This document shows positions 15,527 to 25,797 of a stretch of DNA of 64,000 bases, piece after piece (the stretch's first letter is position 1; each line of letters starts with the position of its first letter). A program made the position numbers and the translations under genes. The DNA comes from Dialister hominis (GTDB taxonomy: Bacteria; Bacillota; Negativicutes; Veillonellales; Dialisteraceae). The stretch lies in NCBI RefSeq assembly GCF_007164725.1, contig NZ_AP019697.1:2318501-2382500 (forward strand), in the 5' to 3' direction. The notes below the pieces were generated by a model. That model did not search any database and was not told the DNA's origin. It saw only the letters and a list, made by a program, of their open reading frames with translations.

Positions 15527-17104
15527 ATGAAAAATAACAACACTAGCAATCATTTTACCGCAGAACAAGGCATTTTGCCAATGTTTCCCTCTGAGATTCT
15601 CAATGTCGATGATCCTGTTTTAATGTATGACAGATTTATGGAGGAAATCGATCTTAAAAAGTACCTTCGTTACATACCGACGCGTGGCGCTGGCAGACCC
15701 AGGTATAATCCCGTCAACATGCTGAAAACGATCATCTATGGTTTCGCAGAAGAAGGATATTGCTCTTTTAGAAAACTTGAAGATAATTGCAGGGTTAATA
15801 TCAGATATATGTACCTGATGAATTATGAAGCCCCATCCTATCGGACATTCTGTCATTTCGTGAAGGGCTTTCTTAAGTATTCTCTCAAGGATATCTTTTA
15901 TTCAATTACGAAAGAACTCTGCGGCAAACTCAACGTGGATTTGCAGCATATATATATTGACGGTTCCAAGTTTGAAGCGAACGCAAATAAATACAGCTGG
16001 GTATGGAAGAAATCCGCTGAAAAATCCCGCTACAAGCTTTTTGCCAAGATTACCAGCCTTTTTGAGTTACTCAATGATGATCTTAAGTATGACCATATGA
16101 GTGTAAACATCAATACAGAATACGCTCCGGACTATCTGCGTCTGGTATTGGATAAATTAAAAGAAATCTGGCAGATTGATGAGACGGCCTTTGTTCATGG
16201 AAGCGGGCATCGCAAGTCCGATCATCAACGCAAGTATGAGCAGCTTAAGGCATATACATCAAAACTTGAAGAATATGTTGAGAAGATACAGATATGCGGT
16301 ACTTCCAGAAACAGTTATTCGAAGACCGATACGGATGCAACATTCATGCGAATCAAGTCGGACTACATGGGAAATGATCAGCTTCTGCCTGCATACAATG
16401 TCCAAATAGGTGTTGCCGATGAATTTATTGCCGTAATTGATGTTAACCAGTATCGTTCAGATATGGATTGCTTCGTACCGCTGATGGAGGAATTCCACGA
16501 AGTCTATGGGGCTTATCCTAAGTATCCTGTGGCAGATGCAGGATATGGATCTTTCAACAATTACATCTATTGCGAGCAGCACGGTATGGAAAAGTATATG
16601 AAATTCCCCATGTACAAGAAAGAAACGAAAGACAAGAAATACCATACCAATCCGTTTCGGCCAATAAACTTTAGAGTTGATGAGAATGGAACCATCCGTT
16701 GTCCAAATGACAGGGCTTTCAAATTTATCTATAGACATCTGGTCAGAGGGAACTTATACGGCAGGCAGGAGGAAGTATTTGAATGCGAAGACTGCCAAGG
16801 ATGCCCGCTGGCAGAGCAATGTAAAAAGACCCCGAAGAACAAAAGAATCTCATTGAGCAGAGAACGGAATAACATGTACCAGGAGGTTCAGGATAATCTG
16901 GAAAGCATCCATGGAGCCCTGCTAAGAATGAACCGGTCAATCCAGGCTGAAGGAACTTTTGGAATCATGAAACATGACAGATGGTACAAAAGAATCGTCA
17001 GAAAAGGGATAGATTCTGTAAAAGCCGAGTTATACCTGGTAGCACTTGGCTATAATTTAAGGAAATACATCACAAAAATAATGCGTATAAGGATTGCCGC
17101 CTAA
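15527..17104 (+). CDS. IS1182-family transposase
   Basis: 525 residues. The N-terminal DUF772-type domain (about 20-130) reads FPSEILNVDDPVLMYDRFME and YGFAEEGYCSFRKLEDNCRV, as in IS1182/ISL3-like DDE_Tnp_1 enzymes. DDE candidates: YIDGSKFEANANKYSW (first Asp), PVADAGYGSFNNYIYCEQHG (second Asp), and a C-terminal Glu in SIQAEGTFGIMKHDRW. A four-Cys cluster, CEDCQGCPLAEQC (about 415-428), is typical of the family. No disruption is seen. Confidence 0.93.
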   Translation: MKNNNTSNHFTAEQGILPMFPSEILNVDDPVLMYDRFMEEIDLKKYLRYIPTRGAGRPRYNPVNMLKTIIYGFAEEGYCSFRKLEDNCRVNIRYMYLMNYEAPSYRTFCHFVKGFLKYSLKDIFYSITKELCGKLNVDLQHIYIDGSKFEANANKYSWVWKKSAEKSRYKLFAKITSLFELLNDDLKYDHMSVNINTEYAPDYLRLVLDKLKEIWQIDETAFVHGSGHRKSDHQRKYEQLKAYTSKLEEYVEKIQICGTSRNSYSKTDTDATFMRIKSDYMGNDQLLPAYNVQIGVADEFIAVIDVNQYRSDMDCFVPLMEEFHEVYGAYPKYPVADAGYGSFNNYIYCEQHGMEKYMKFPMYKKETKDKKYHTNPFRPINFRVDENGTIRCPNDRAFKFIYRHLVRGNLYGRQEEVFECEDCQGCPLAEQCKKTPKNKRISLSRERNNMYQEVQDNLESIHGALLRMNRSIQAEGTFGIMKHDRWYKRIVRKGIDSVKAELYLVALGYNLRKYITKIMRIRIAA

Positions 17105-17253
17105 GACAATATAATTAAAAGTCTTATGGGGGTAAGGGGGCTTACGCGCATTTTTACGTAAAAGGCTTACAGCAGAGCTAAAAATGATGAAATAAAGACG
17201 CAAAAAAGAGGCTGCAACAAAATGATTAACCATTTTGTCACAGCCCCTTTCGT

Positions 17254-17960
17254 TGTCAGACTGCGCTGACGCCGCTAACACTCGCCTTCCCAGGGGAAGG
17301 GCCGTAGGCCGGTCTTAACCTTGCTCTGGAAGAGAAGGTGCGCCGTATACCAGTTGGCAATGATGGTAGGAGCAAGAATGACTCGAAAGTTTGTGTACGG
17401 GGCAGATGAGTTGCATTTCCTAGGCCATGGGCCGGCTGTATGGTTTTATCATCATTTCTCTCGCTCCCACCATTGCTGCTAAAATGCCAAGGTACGCCTT
17501 CTGTTTAGAAAAGATGGGAAAGAAGGCTCTTTCTTATTACACCTTTACAACCGCCCCAAGGTGCGAATGGGAACACCAACAACCGAACTTCGTTCGAGGA
17601 AAACAAGCCAACCTCGTTCCACTCGCAGAACCTTTTTATATGAAAGAAATTAAGGGATACTACACTCTTTCCCCCGGCAACAGCTAAAAGATTAGCCGGG
17701 CCCCCTTCCTCTCCGAGGCAGGTTTTCTCGATTCTGATGGATAGTATCGAACGAGCATCATACGATTATCATTTACGGTGAACGTATTTAAATCACTATT
17801 GATAATAGCCGTTCTCGCCGTTGCGGAAGGTTTTGACCTACCCCAGCGGGGAAGGAGTACCGGACTTCAACTGTTGCCGGGAAAGGGGTGCAGTATTCAT
17901 TGGTTTTTATAAAAGGTTCCACGGACGAAGTCCGGTTTTCCGGTTTTGTGAGCAGAGCTC
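17254..17960. repeat. Intergenic repeat-rich region, no gene
   Basis: About 700 bases. Modules include gttgtcagactgcgctgacg, gggccgtaggccggtctt, a gtataccagttggcaatgat segment that recurs inverted at about 45380-45400, gaacttcgttcgaggaaaac, and acgaagtccggttttccggt. Open frames here are repeat shadows. I see no gene in it. Confidence 0.7.
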
Positions 17961-17966
17961 ACCATC

Positions 17967-17995
17967 AAAAAAAGACCCTCGACGGGTCATTTTTT
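17967..17995 (-). terminator. Terminator after the hypothetical gene at 18027
   Basis: GACCC / GGGTC stem flanked by A7 and T6, so it can act on both strands; 31 bases past the minus-strand stop. Confidence 0.8.
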
Positions 17996-18026
17996 GATTC
18001 CTATTCTTCTATTCATATTCATACCA

Positions 18027-18578
18027 TTACAATTTCGTCGTCATTCTCTTCACATCCACCGCATATTCTCCATAGTTGGACCAGGAGTTGATGACTTCTT
18101 CGATCGGGAAGATGGTGTTGATGGAGCGTTCGTCGGTGACGGTGAGGAGCTGGGAGAACCAGGTGTCCCGGGCGAGCATGAGGGTCTTCTTGTCCATGTG
18201 GAAGAGGAGGGCCATGTCGAAGGAGACTTGGTAGGCTCCGTGGTTGACGTTGACGTAGTCGGTGACGATTTCTACTGAATTGATCTTGCCGCCTACGGGG
18301 AATGTGCTGTAGGGGAGGTAGAATTCGTCTCTCTTCAGCTGCCCCTCGTTTCTGAACGGGTGGCAGGTGAAGCAGGTCATGCTTTCCATGGCTCCGAAGA
18401 AGGGGAGCTGTTTCGGTTCATTGGCGACTTCTATGATTCCGTCATTGAGATGGATCCGGCAGTTTCCGTAGGTACGGGAAAATCGCTCGTCTTTCGCACA
18501 TTCGTAAGAAAGGAGTGTGGATCCCTTGGTGCGCGAAAGCAGCGCGCGCATGCTCTTGGTGAAGGTAGCTTCTACCAT
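18027..18578 (-). CDS. Hypothetical protein
   Basis: 183 residues from the ATG at 18578, which has the purine-rich site GGGGGGAAAGGGA upstream; an in-frame upstream start at 18611 would add 11 residues with no better site. No signal peptide, no membrane segment. Cys-His pairs occur in MTCFTCHPF (about residues 67-75), which could bind metal but are not a known motif. The C-terminal half is rich in beta-prone hydrophobic residues. I do not recognise the family. Its terminator is separate and it is transcribed in the same direction as nhaA upstream, 61 bases apart, so it may be the distal gene of that transcript. Confidence 0.6.
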   Translation of the reverse strand: MVEATFTKSMRALLSRTKGSTLLSYECAKDERFSRTYGNCRIHLNDGIIEVANEPKQLPFFGAMESMTCFTCHPFRNEGQLKRDEFYLPYSTFPVGGKINSVEIVTDYVNVNHGAYQVSFDMALLFHMDKKTLMLARDTWFSQLLTVTDERSINTIFPIEEVINSWSNYGEYAVDVKRMTTKL

Positions 18579-18638
18579 GATGGTTCCCTTTCCCCCCGGC
18601 GGGTGCCGCATCCGGTTCTATGCAGGGGAATGGCCGGC

Positions 18639-19817
18639 TTAATTCACGTTGGTTATCGGACTTGCCTCCAAATTTTGTGGGTGAGGCGTGGCCGCGAAGC
18701 GGAGAACCAGGTACCCGGCGATGCCGGATAGAAGTGATCCGAGGAATATGCCGACTTTCGCAAGTTCGCGGGCGTCGCCTGGAGGAAATGCGAGAAGGTC
18801 GACGAAAAGACTCATCGTGAAGCCGATGCCGCAGCAGAGTGCTATGCCGTAGACATGTGTCCAGGTCGCAGCTGCCGGCATGGGAACCAGTTTTGTTTTG
18901 ACTAGGATATACATTGTCCCGAAGACTCCGACCTGCTTGCCCAGGAATAGTCCGATGGCGATGCCAAGGACCACGGGCTGGAACAGATCCGAGATCTGGA
19001 AATGACCGAGATAAACACCGGTATTCGCAAATCCGAAGAGGGGCACGATGAGGAAAGTGACCCAGTTCGTGAGGGCATGCTCCCATTCCTGTACCGGGGA
19101 GACTGTGCGCCCTTCCCGCATGCCGCGGAAGGGAATGGCGGAGGCGAGGATGACGCCTGCCAGTGTCGCATGAAGTCCCGAGCGGAAGACGCAGTACCAG
19201 AGGACGATGCCAAGCATGAGGTAGGGGATCGGACGGATGTAACCGATTCTGTTGATGTAGAAAAGGAGAGCCGTGACCGCCGCTGCGCCAAGAAGGTACA
19301 TCCACGCAAGTTCCTGCGTGTAGAAGAGAGCAATGATGACGATGGCCATGAGATCATCCATGACGGCCAGAGTCGTCAGAAAGACTTTCATGGATATGGG
19401 AACCCGGGAGCCCAGGACGGAGACGATGCCTATCGCAAACGCGATGTCGGTCGCCGTCGGGATGGCCCAGCCGGAGAGATACTCAGGATAAGAGAAATTC
19501 ACGATCGTGTAGACGATGGCCGGACAGATGAGCCCGAAGAAGGCCCCGATGCCCGGCAGGAAGCGCTTGGCATTCGTGTTCAGCTCGCCATGGATCATTT
19601 CCCGTTTCACTTCCAGTCCCACCTGCAGGAAGAAGATGGCCATCAGCACATCATTGATCCATAAGTGCACAGGAAGAGGACCCAGCTCAGCATGAAGGAA
19701 ATGCTCGTAGTAAGGAGCAAGACCGGTATTCGCCATCACAAGGCCCAGGATTGCGGCCAGGAAGAGGAGCACTCCGCCCGCCGACGCAGATTGAAAGAAG
19801 AATAAGAGTGGATTCAT
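18639..19817 (-). CDS. nhaA: Na+/H+ antiporter NhaA
   Basis: 392 residues, about eleven to twelve membrane segments. Exchanges sodium for protons across the inner membrane for pH and salt balance. Diagnostic residues: ATDIAFAIGIVSVLG (the Asp equivalent to E. coli Asp133) and LAVMDDLMAIVIIALFY (the Asp163-Asp164 pair that binds the ion); the N-terminal LAANTGLAPYYEHF-like region and LWINDVLMAIFFLQVGLEVKRE are also typical. The length matches the family (~390). The ATG has GGAGGTTAACCT-type purines upstream. Followed on the same strand by the hypothetical gene at 18027. Confidence 0.95.
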   Translation of the reverse strand: MNPLLFFFQSASAGGVLLFLAAILGLVMANTGLAPYYEHFLHAELGPLPVHLWINDVLMAIFFLQVGLEVKREMIHGELNTNAKRFLPGIGAFFGLICPAIVYTIVNFSYPEYLSGWAIPTATDIAFAIGIVSVLGSRVPISMKVFLTTLAVMDDLMAIVIIALFYTQELAWMYLLGAAAVTALLFYINRIGYIRPIPYLMLGIVLWYCVFRSGLHATLAGVILASAIPFRGMREGRTVSPVQEWEHALTNWVTFLIVPLFGFANTGVYLGHFQISDLFQPVVLGIAIGLFLGKQVGVFGTMYILVKTKLVPMPAAATWTHVYGIALCCGIGFTMSLFVDLLAFPPGDARELAKVGIFLGSLLSGIAGYLVLRFAATPHPQNLEASPITNVN

Positions 19818-20031
19818 AGGTTAACCTCCGATTTAGCTTCTCTTTGGAGAGAAAGGAACATTTCCGTATAAGAAAAGGATTTGTCACTTCCTATACGTAC
19901 GCAACAGATCCTTTCCCTGAAAGATGGAGTTATAGTAGGGGTAACACATTCGTGTTTATCTATATCTATTTATATTATATCATCACTTTTCGATATAGCA
20001 AATTATTCGCAAATAAATTTTCAATAAAAAA

Positions 20032-20066
20032 TCGCGAAACCCGAAGGAAAAAAGGGATTTCGCGAC
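20032..20066 (-). terminator. Terminator after the AraC-family gene
   Basis: TCGCGAAAccc / gggaTTTCGCGA stem, followed on the minus strand by ATTTTTTATTG; 20 bases past the stop at 20086. Confidence 0.8.
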
Positions 20067-20085
20067 GATATTGCTAAAAATAGTC

Positions 20086-20976
20086 TTATATAGAGATTTT
20101 CTTTGTACTATTCCTAAATTCCGTAGGAGTCATGTGGAACGTCCGGCTGAAGAGCTTGGTGAAATAGCTCTGACTCGTGAAGCCGCAGTTGAAGGCGATG
20201 TCTGCCACGGAGGTGTCCGTGTACTGCAGAAGCGAGCGGCTGACCTCGAGACGGTAGTCGTTCACGAAGTCGATCGGCGAGCTTCCCATGTAAATCTTGA
20301 AAAGCGAGCAGCACTTGCTGCGGGACACCTTGCCGGCCGCGGAAATGTCCGCCAGCGTGATCTTTTCCTGGTAATGCTCGTAAATGAAATGGACCATGTC
20401 CTTCTGGACAGCACGGTCCGAGAAGGAAGGCTGCGGGAGCGCATTCAGCATCGGAGGGAATGAACGGTAGAGGTAGTAAAGAAGCATGTGGATGAGAGCC
20501 ACCGTGCGGAAAGGCGCTGCCGGCTCCTTGCTGTCCTTGGAAGCCTGCAGTTCCCTCAAAAGGCGCTGCACCTTGGGTGCATCATCCGAGCCCGCAGGGA
20601 TGTAGAAATACTCCCGGCTCGCATTCTGGAGGAGCGGGCGGACCAGCTTCTCCCGGATTTCCTCATTTGCCGTCAAAAGCGCAGGATTGGCCAGGATGCG
20701 CATGAAGACTGTATCCTCCGGCTTCGTCAGGTTCCTGTGGATCGCTCCCGGAAGGACAATCAGCGTCGAACCCTTCTGCAGGGAAATAACGGATTCGTTC
20801 AGCTGGAAATCCAGCGTCCCGTCCAGGATCGTCAGACATTCCAGCTCGTCGTGCCAGTGAGTGATCGTTCTGTATGATTTCTGCTCGCCCTTCTTCTCCT
20901 TCTGCACATAGAAAGGCGAGGCTTTCGCACCCGGCATGGCAGGCGCGTCGGGCAGAATCGTGAATGGTTTATCCAT
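20086..20976 (-). CDS. AraC-family transcription regulator with N-terminal cupin domain
   Basis: 296 residues. The cupin sensor (about 15-130) shows the usual THWHDELECLTILDGTLDFQ and GSTLIVLPGAIHRN. The C-terminal AraC DNA-binding domain (about 195-290) has both helix-turn-helix units: ITLADISAAGKVSRSKCCSL and SVADIAFNCGFTSQSYFTKL followed by FHMTPTEFR. The ligand is unknown. Start ATG at 20976 has AAGGAG 6 bases upstream; an in-frame TTG six codons earlier is less likely. The target genes cannot be read from context: nhaA lies downstream on the same strand, mnmE diverges upstream. Confidence 0.9.
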   Translation of the reverse strand: MDKPFTILPDAPAMPGAKASPFYVQKEKKGEQKSYRTITHWHDELECLTILDGTLDFQLNESVISLQKGSTLIVLPGAIHRNLTKPEDTVFMRILANPALLTANEEIREKLVRPLLQNASREYFYIPAGSDDAPKVQRLLRELQASKDSKEPAAPFRTVALIHMLLYYLYRSFPPMLNALPQPSFSDRAVQKDMVHFIYEHYQEKITLADISAAGKVSRSKCCSLFKIYMGSSPIDFVNDYRLEVSRSLLQYTDTSVADIAFNCGFTSQSYFTKLFSRTFHMTPTEFRNSTKKISI

Positions 20977-21233
20977 GAAAGTCTCCTTATCCAAAAAAGC
21001 GATAGAGTACGATTGTTATAAAAATAAGTCTTGAAAAAATCTTTACAAACTTGAGTGCACATTATTATTATAACAAATATAGAAAGATTTGAAAATAAAC
21101 ATGAGAATTACCATCAATTCCATAAAACACCTATGGAAATTTCCACTGTATCTGTTACAATAAGATAATATATAATTTTTTCAATATTACAGACACATTG
21201 TACGGAAAATCCGCGTAAAGACAGGAGTTTTAC

Positions 21234-22613
21234 ATGTACGAAGAAACAACCATCGCAGCGATTGCGACAAGCCCGGGCGAAGGCGGCATCGGCATCATCC
21301 GCATCAGCGGCATCGACGCCTGCTGCATCGCCGATAAAATATTTCAGGCCAGGGGCGGGAAATTCGCCGAATCCACGCCATACCTCATGCGCTTCGGCCA
21401 CGTCGTCAGAGGAGACAAAACCATCGTCGACGAAGGCCTTGCCGTATTCATGAAAGCGCCGCACTCCTACACAGGAGAAGACGTCGTCGAAATCCAGATC
21501 CACGGATCCATGGAAGCCCTCCGTCAGACACTCGCGCTCGTCCTTGAAAACGGCGCCGTCCCGGCAGCCAGAGGCGAATTCACGAAACGCGCCTTCCTGA
21601 ACGGCCGCCTCGACCTCACACAGGCCGAAGCCGTCATGGACGTCATCGAAGCCAAAGGTGCCGCTGCGCTTTCCCAGGCAGAAAGCCACCTCTCCGGGAA
21701 ACTCTCCAGCTTCGTCCACACCTGCCGCGACGAACTCACCGACCTCATCACGAAACTCGAAGTCACCATCGACTACCCGGAAGAAGACCTCGAAGACCTC
21801 ACCAACGAACAGATGGAAGAAGGCCTCGTCACCATCCAGAAATCCCTCGCTGATCTCCTCCAGAGATCCGAAGAAGGACGCATTATCAAAGACGGCCTTA
21901 GGACAGCCATCGTAGGACGCCCGAACGCAGGGAAATCCAGCCTTCTGAACGCCCTTCTCCAGGAAGACCGCGCCATCGTCACCGACATCCCCGGCACCAC
22001 AAGAGACACCATCGAAGAATCCATCAAAATCGGCGGCGTCCCCTTAGTCCTCATGGATACAGCCGGCCTTCGCGAGACAGACAACCGCGTCGAACAGATC
22101 GGCATAGAAAGAGCCAGAGCCTCCATGGAAAAAGCCGACCTCATCCTCGCCGTCATCGACGGATCCCAGCCGCTCACCCCGGATGACAGGAACCTCCTTT
22201 CCTCACTCAAAGGAAGAAACGCCATCGTCATCCTCAACAAATACGACCTTCCGCAGGAAACAGAAATCGAAGACGTCAGAGAACTTTCCGGAAACATCCC
22301 CTGCATCCGCCTCTCCGCCCAATACGGAAGCGGCATGGACGACCTCAAAGAAGAACTCAGAAAAATCACCGGTCACCAGGACGCAGACGCAGGAAGAGAA
22401 CTCTTCCTTACCAACCTGCGCCACGTAGACCTCGTCAAGAAATCCCTGGCAAGCGTAGAAAGAGCCTTAGAATCCGTCAGAAACGGCATGCCCGCCGACT
22501 GCATCGTAGTCGACCTCACCGAAGCCTGGACCCAGATGGGCGCCATCACAGGCGACACCGTAGACGACGAACTCATCAACGGCATCTTCGAACGCTTCTG
22601 CGTAGGGAAATAA
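21234..22613 (+). CDS. mnmE: tRNA modification GTPase MnmE
   Basis: 459 residues. With MnmG it installs the 5-carboxymethylaminomethyl group on U34 of tRNAs. Order: N-terminal formyl-THF-binding domain (about 1-120, TIAAIATSPGEGGIGIIRIS), helical domain split around the G domain (about 220-380) with G1 GRPNAGKSS, G3 DTAG, G4 NKYD, and the C-terminal catalytic motif CVGK (Cys at -4), a variant of the usual C(I/V/L)GK. Length is standard. Directly followed by a repeat block and then mnmG, the usual mnmE-mnmG-rsmG order. Confidence 0.97.
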   Translation: MYEETTIAAIATSPGEGGIGIIRISGIDACCIADKIFQARGGKFAESTPYLMRFGHVVRGDKTIVDEGLAVFMKAPHSYTGEDVVEIQIHGSMEALRQTLALVLENGAVPAARGEFTKRAFLNGRLDLTQAEAVMDVIEAKGAAALSQAESHLSGKLSSFVHTCRDELTDLITKLEVTIDYPEEDLEDLTNEQMEEGLVTIQKSLADLLQRSEEGRIIKDGLRTAIVGRPNAGKSSLLNALLQEDRAIVTDIPGTTRDTIEESIKIGGVPLVLMDTAGLRETDNRVEQIGIERARASMEKADLILAVIDGSQPLTPDDRNLLSSLKGRNAIVILNKYDLPQETEIEDVRELSGNIPCIRLSAQYGSGMDDLKEELRKITGHQDADAGRELFLTNLRHVDLVKKSLASVERALESVRNGMPADCIVVDLTEAWTQMGAITGDTVDDELINGIFERFCVGK

Positions 22614-22619
22614 AAGAAC

Positions 22620-23000
22620 AAAAACCAAAGCGCCAAGGTACGAACGGAAAAACAGAACTCGCTGCCCTCGTCATTCCAGAGTCCTGCACTGCTGCCGCAG
22701 CGCAGAAAAAATCCATGGTACGATTTAATATCTAAAAGCTCTTTCTTATTACACCTTCAAAACCGCGGCGGAGCGCGAAGGGGGAAACAAGCAAACTTTG
22801 CTGACGCAAGCGGAAAACATGCCAACCGAGAGGTGTTCATTGCGTTTTTTTCGAGCGAAGCGAGGTTTAAGGGTGTTAACCTTGCTCCGAAGGAGAAGGT
22901 GGCGCCGGAGGCGTCGGATACAGCAGTTCCTCAAGGCGTCAGCCTTGGTTGTATGGTTTTCCAATCCTTCCAATCTTTTCCCATCCCTTTCAATCTTCCA
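22620..23000. repeat. Intergenic mosaic repeat between mnmE and mnmG
   Basis: Contains cgagcgaagcgaggtttaag, ggtgttaaccttgctccgaa, ggtggcgccggaggcgtcgg and caaggcgtcagccttggttg, plus inverted units at 22760-22830. No gene. It separates mnmE from the mnmG promoter. Confidence 0.75.
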
Positions 23001-23048
23001 TCCAGAGGATGTCCCTTTCATCCTCTTTTTATTTTTCTGCCCTATACT

Positions 23049-23077
23049 TTGAAATAGAGCTATTTTTCTTATATAAT
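23049..23077 (+). promoter_or_regulatory. Sigma-A-type promoter of mnmG
   Basis: TTGAAA (23049-23054), a 17-base spacer, TATAAT (23072-23077). The clearest consensus promoter in the window; the start is expected near 23084. Confidence 0.85.
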
Positions 23078-23091
23078 ATGGTATTGTGAAT

Positions 23092-23133
23092 AGAGCAGAA
23101 TTTCTTCTTACGAAACACTCTGCTTTGCTTTTT
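23092..23133 (+). terminator. Terminator-like hairpin in the mnmG leader (possible attenuator)
   Basis: AGAGCAGA (23092-23099) pairs with TCTGCTTT (23119-23126, one G-U) and is followed by gcTTTTTTT. It lies between the promoter and the mnmG start, so it would act as an attenuator rather than an end-of-operon signal. The loop is 19 bases, so the stem is only moderately stable. Confidence 0.4.
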
Positions 23134-23156
23134 TTGAATCAGAAAGAAGGATACCC

Positions 23157-25028
23157 ATGTATCTGATAGATACGTATGACGTGATCGTGGTCGGCGCCGG
23201 CCATGCCGGATGCGAGGCGGCGCTTGCTGCTGCCCGGATGGGCATGAAGACGCTCCTTACCACGATTTCACTCGAGAACGTGGCCATGATGCCCTGCAAC
23301 CCTGCCATCGGCGGACCGGGCAAGAGCCATCTTGTCAAGGAAATCGACGCACTGGGAGGAGAAATGGGCATCGCTGCCGATGCTACCGCCATCCAGATGC
23401 GCATGCTCAACCTTGGAAAAGGCCCGGCTGTCTATGCCCTGCGCGCCCAGTCCGACAAGAGCGAATACCACCGCTATATGAAGAAAGTCGTTGAAAACAC
23501 AGATAATCTTGACCTCAAACAGATCCAGGTCATGGACATCATCGTCGAAGACGGCAAATGCGTCGGCATTACGACCGAACTCCATGAAGAATACCGCGCC
23601 AAGGCAGTCATCCTCTGCACAGGCACCTACCTCGACAGCGAAATCATCATCGGCGAGACCATGTACTCCGGCGGCCCGAACGGCATGAGACCCTCCGTCG
23701 GACTCTCCGAAAACCTCAAGAAGAGAGGCATCAAGATCCTCCGCTTCAAGACAGGCACACCGAGCCGCGTCGACATCAGAAGCCTTCACCTCGACCACAT
23801 GCAGCTCGAAGAAGGCGACCCGCAGAACCATGCCTTCTCCTTCATGAACGAAAGAGAAGACAGGAACCAGAGAAACTGCTGGCTCACCTATACAAATGAA
23901 GAGACCCACCAGATCATTTGCGACAACCTCATGCGCGCACCCAAGTACGCAGGCCTCATCCATGGCGTCGGCGCCCGCTACTGCCCGTCCATCGAAGACA
24001 AAGTAGTACGCTTTGCCGACAAGAAACGCCACCAGCTCTTCATCGAGCCGGAAGGCCTTGATACGAACGAAATGTACGTCCAGGGCATGTCCACATCCAT
24101 GCCGATCGACGTCCAGTACGCCTTCCTGCGCACCATCCCGGGCCTCGAAGACGTCAAAGTCATGCGTCCGGCCTACGCCATCGAGTATGACCTCCTGGAC
24201 CCGCTCCAGCTCTATCCGACCCTCGAACTCAAGAAACTCCCGGGCCTCTACTCCGCCGGCCAGGCCAACGGCACAAGCGGATACGAAGAAGCCGCGGCAC
24301 AGGGCCTCATGGCAGGCATCAACGCAGCCCTCAAGATCCAGGGGAAAGATCCCTTCATTCTCGGCCGCCACGAAGCCTACACAGGCGCACTCATTGACGA
24401 CCTCGTCACCAAAGGCACCAACGAACCGTACCGCATGATGACAAGCCGCAGCGAATACCGCCTCATCCTCCGTCAGGACAATGCAGACCTGCGCCTCACC
24501 GAAAAAGGCAGACAGATCGGCCTCGTCGACGACGCAAGATACGAACATTTCCTCAGAAGAAAGAAAAACTTCGAGGATGCCATGGAATACATCCGCACCG
24601 CGCGCTTCACACCGAAGCCGGAAATCAATGAAGCCCTCGAAAAAGCAGGCACAGCCCCGCTCACCACAGGCATCGGCGCCGACCAGATCCTGAAACGCCC
24701 GGAAATGACATACAGAAAAATGATTGAAATCCTGGGATGCCTCGAATTTGACCCTGAAGCCATAGAGGAAATGGAAATCACCGTCAAATACGAAGGCTAC
24801 ATCGCACGCCAGGAAGCAGCCGTCAGGAAAGCAGCCAAGATGGAAAGCGAGAAAATGCCCGCTGACATCGACTATCTCCACATGGATGGCATCTCCATCG
24901 AAGCACGCCAGAAACTCGACGAAGTCCGTCCGCTCTCACTCGGACAGGCCTCCCGCATCTCCGGCGTATCACCAGCTGACATGTCCGTCCTGATGGTTTA
25001 TATTAAGAGAAGAAAAGCCGAAAAATAA
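23157..25028 (+). CDS. mnmG: tRNA uridine-5-carboxymethylaminomethyl(34) synthesis enzyme MnmG
   Basis: 623 residues. FAD-dependent partner of MnmE in U34 tRNA modification. Seen: the N-terminal dinucleotide-binding motif [19 protein letters not shown], the [19 protein letters not shown] signature, [20 protein letters not shown] (second signature), and the C-terminal helical domain for tRNA and MnmE binding (about 550-620). Length is standard. Ribosome site AAGAAGGATACCC. Followed by rsmG 48 bases downstream, probably co-transcribed. Confidence 0.97.
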   Translation: MYLIDTYDVIVVGAGHAGCEAALAAARMGMKTLLTTISLENVAMMPCNPAIGGPGKSHLVKEIDALGGEMGIAADATAIQMRMLNLGKGPAVYALRAQSDKSEYHRYMKKVVENTDNLDLKQIQVMDIIVEDGKCVGITTELHEEYRAKAVILCTGTYLDSEIIIGETMYSGGPNGMRPSVGLSENLKKRGIKILRFKTGTPSRVDIRSLHLDHMQLEEGDPQNHAFSFMNEREDRNQRNCWLTYTNEETHQIICDNLMRAPKYAGLIHGVGARYCPSIEDKVVRFADKKRHQLFIEPEGLDTNEMYVQGMSTSMPIDVQYAFLRTIPGLEDVKVMRPAYAIEYDLLDPLQLYPTLELKKLPGLYSAGQANGTSGYEEAAAQGLMAGINAALKIQGKDPFILGRHEAYTGALIDDLVTKGTNEPYRMMTSRSEYRLILRQDNADLRLTEKGRQIGLVDDARYEHFLRRKKNFEDAMEYIRTARFTPKPEINEALEKAGTAPLTTGIGADQILKRPEMTYRKMIEILGCLEFDPEAIEEMEITVKYEGYIARQEAAVRKAAKMESEKMPADIDYLHMDGISIEARQKLDEVRPLSLGQASRISGVSPADMSVLMVYIKRRKAEK

Positions 25029-25076
25029 TTATAAGGGAAATGAGCCGCAAGGCTCCGGTTTGAAGGGGGGAAACAT

Positions 25077-25787
25077 ATGACAATCGCAGAAATGATGCAG
25101 CTGTCCGTACTTGCGGGGCGAGAGGACGCCGCGCAGAAACTCTTCGCCTACAATGACCTCGTCATGGAAATGAGCGGAAAGATCAATTTGACGGGCATCA
25201 AGGACCCTGAGGAGAGTCTGATCAAGAACGTCTACGATTCACTGACCGTCTACGAAGAAAAGTATTTTCCAGAAAACGCAAAACTCCTGGATCTTGGCAC
25301 AGGCGCCGGCTTCCCCGGCGTACCCCTTGCCATTCTCCGGCCTGACATCCAGGCAGTCCTGGCAGATTCCATCCAGAAAAAACTCACCTTCGTCGAAAAC
25401 GCATGCCAGAAACTAGGCATCAAAAACGTCAAGTGCCTTCACATCCGCGCCGAAGAAGGCGGAAGAAGAAGAAAAACCAGAGAATCCTTCGACATCGTCA
25501 CAGCCAGAGCCGTGAAAATGCTCCCCGTTATCTCCGAATGGGCCCTCCCATTCGTCAAGGTCGGCGGCGTCTTCGCAGCCATGAAAGGCCCGGGCGCCTT
25601 AGATGAACTCAAGGAATCCGGCAAAATCCTCCGCGAACTCAACGCAGAAGTAGAAGAAGTCAAAAACCTCGAACTTCCTACAGGAGAAAAACGCTGTATC
25701 CTCTACATCAGGAAAACAGCCCCATGCCCCAAGACATACCCAAGAAAAATCGGCATCGCAGAAAAGAAACCGATACTGGGGGAATAA
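25077..25787 (+). CDS. rsmG: 16S rRNA (guanine527-N7)-methyltransferase RsmG
   Basis: 236 residues. Methylates G527 of 16S rRNA using SAM. Seen: KINLTGIKDPEESLIKNVYDSL (substrate-side helix) and the SAM-binding loop LLDLGTGAGFPGVPLAILRP, followed by FDIVTARAVKMLPVISEWA. Ribosome site AAGGGGGGAAAC before the ATG. Last gene of the mnmG transcript, with a terminator right after it. Confidence 0.95.
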   Translation: MTIAEMMQLSVLAGREDAAQKLFAYNDLVMEMSGKINLTGIKDPEESLIKNVYDSLTVYEEKYFPENAKLLDLGTGAGFPGVPLAILRPDIQAVLADSIQKKLTFVENACQKLGIKNVKCLHIRAEEGGRRRKTRESFDIVTARAVKMLPVISEWALPFVKVGGVFAAMKGPGALDELKESGKILRELNAEVEEVKNLELPTGEKRCILYIRKTAPCPKTYPRKIGIAEKKPILGE

Positions 25788-25797
25788 TAGTAGTTAC

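Larger units (their letters stand above)
15431..17253 (+). mobile_element. IS1182-family insertion sequence
   Basis: Bounded by inverted repeats: acgaaaggggatgtgacaaa at the left and, read from the right end, acgaaaggggctgtgacaaa. The right end also forms a hairpin of its own (aaaatgattaaccattttgt inside ggctg/cagcc arms). One transposase inside. The boundaries are inferred from the repeats; the similar hairpin at 62161 shows that part of the right end may be a general genomic motif. Confidence 0.75.

Noticed and set aside
17427-17687. 86-codon frame in the repeat region after IS1182
   Set aside because: Composed of repeat modules; no ribosome site or conserved features.
23268-24881. 537-codon frame antisense to mnmG
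   Set aside because: Shadow of a conserved housekeeping gene.
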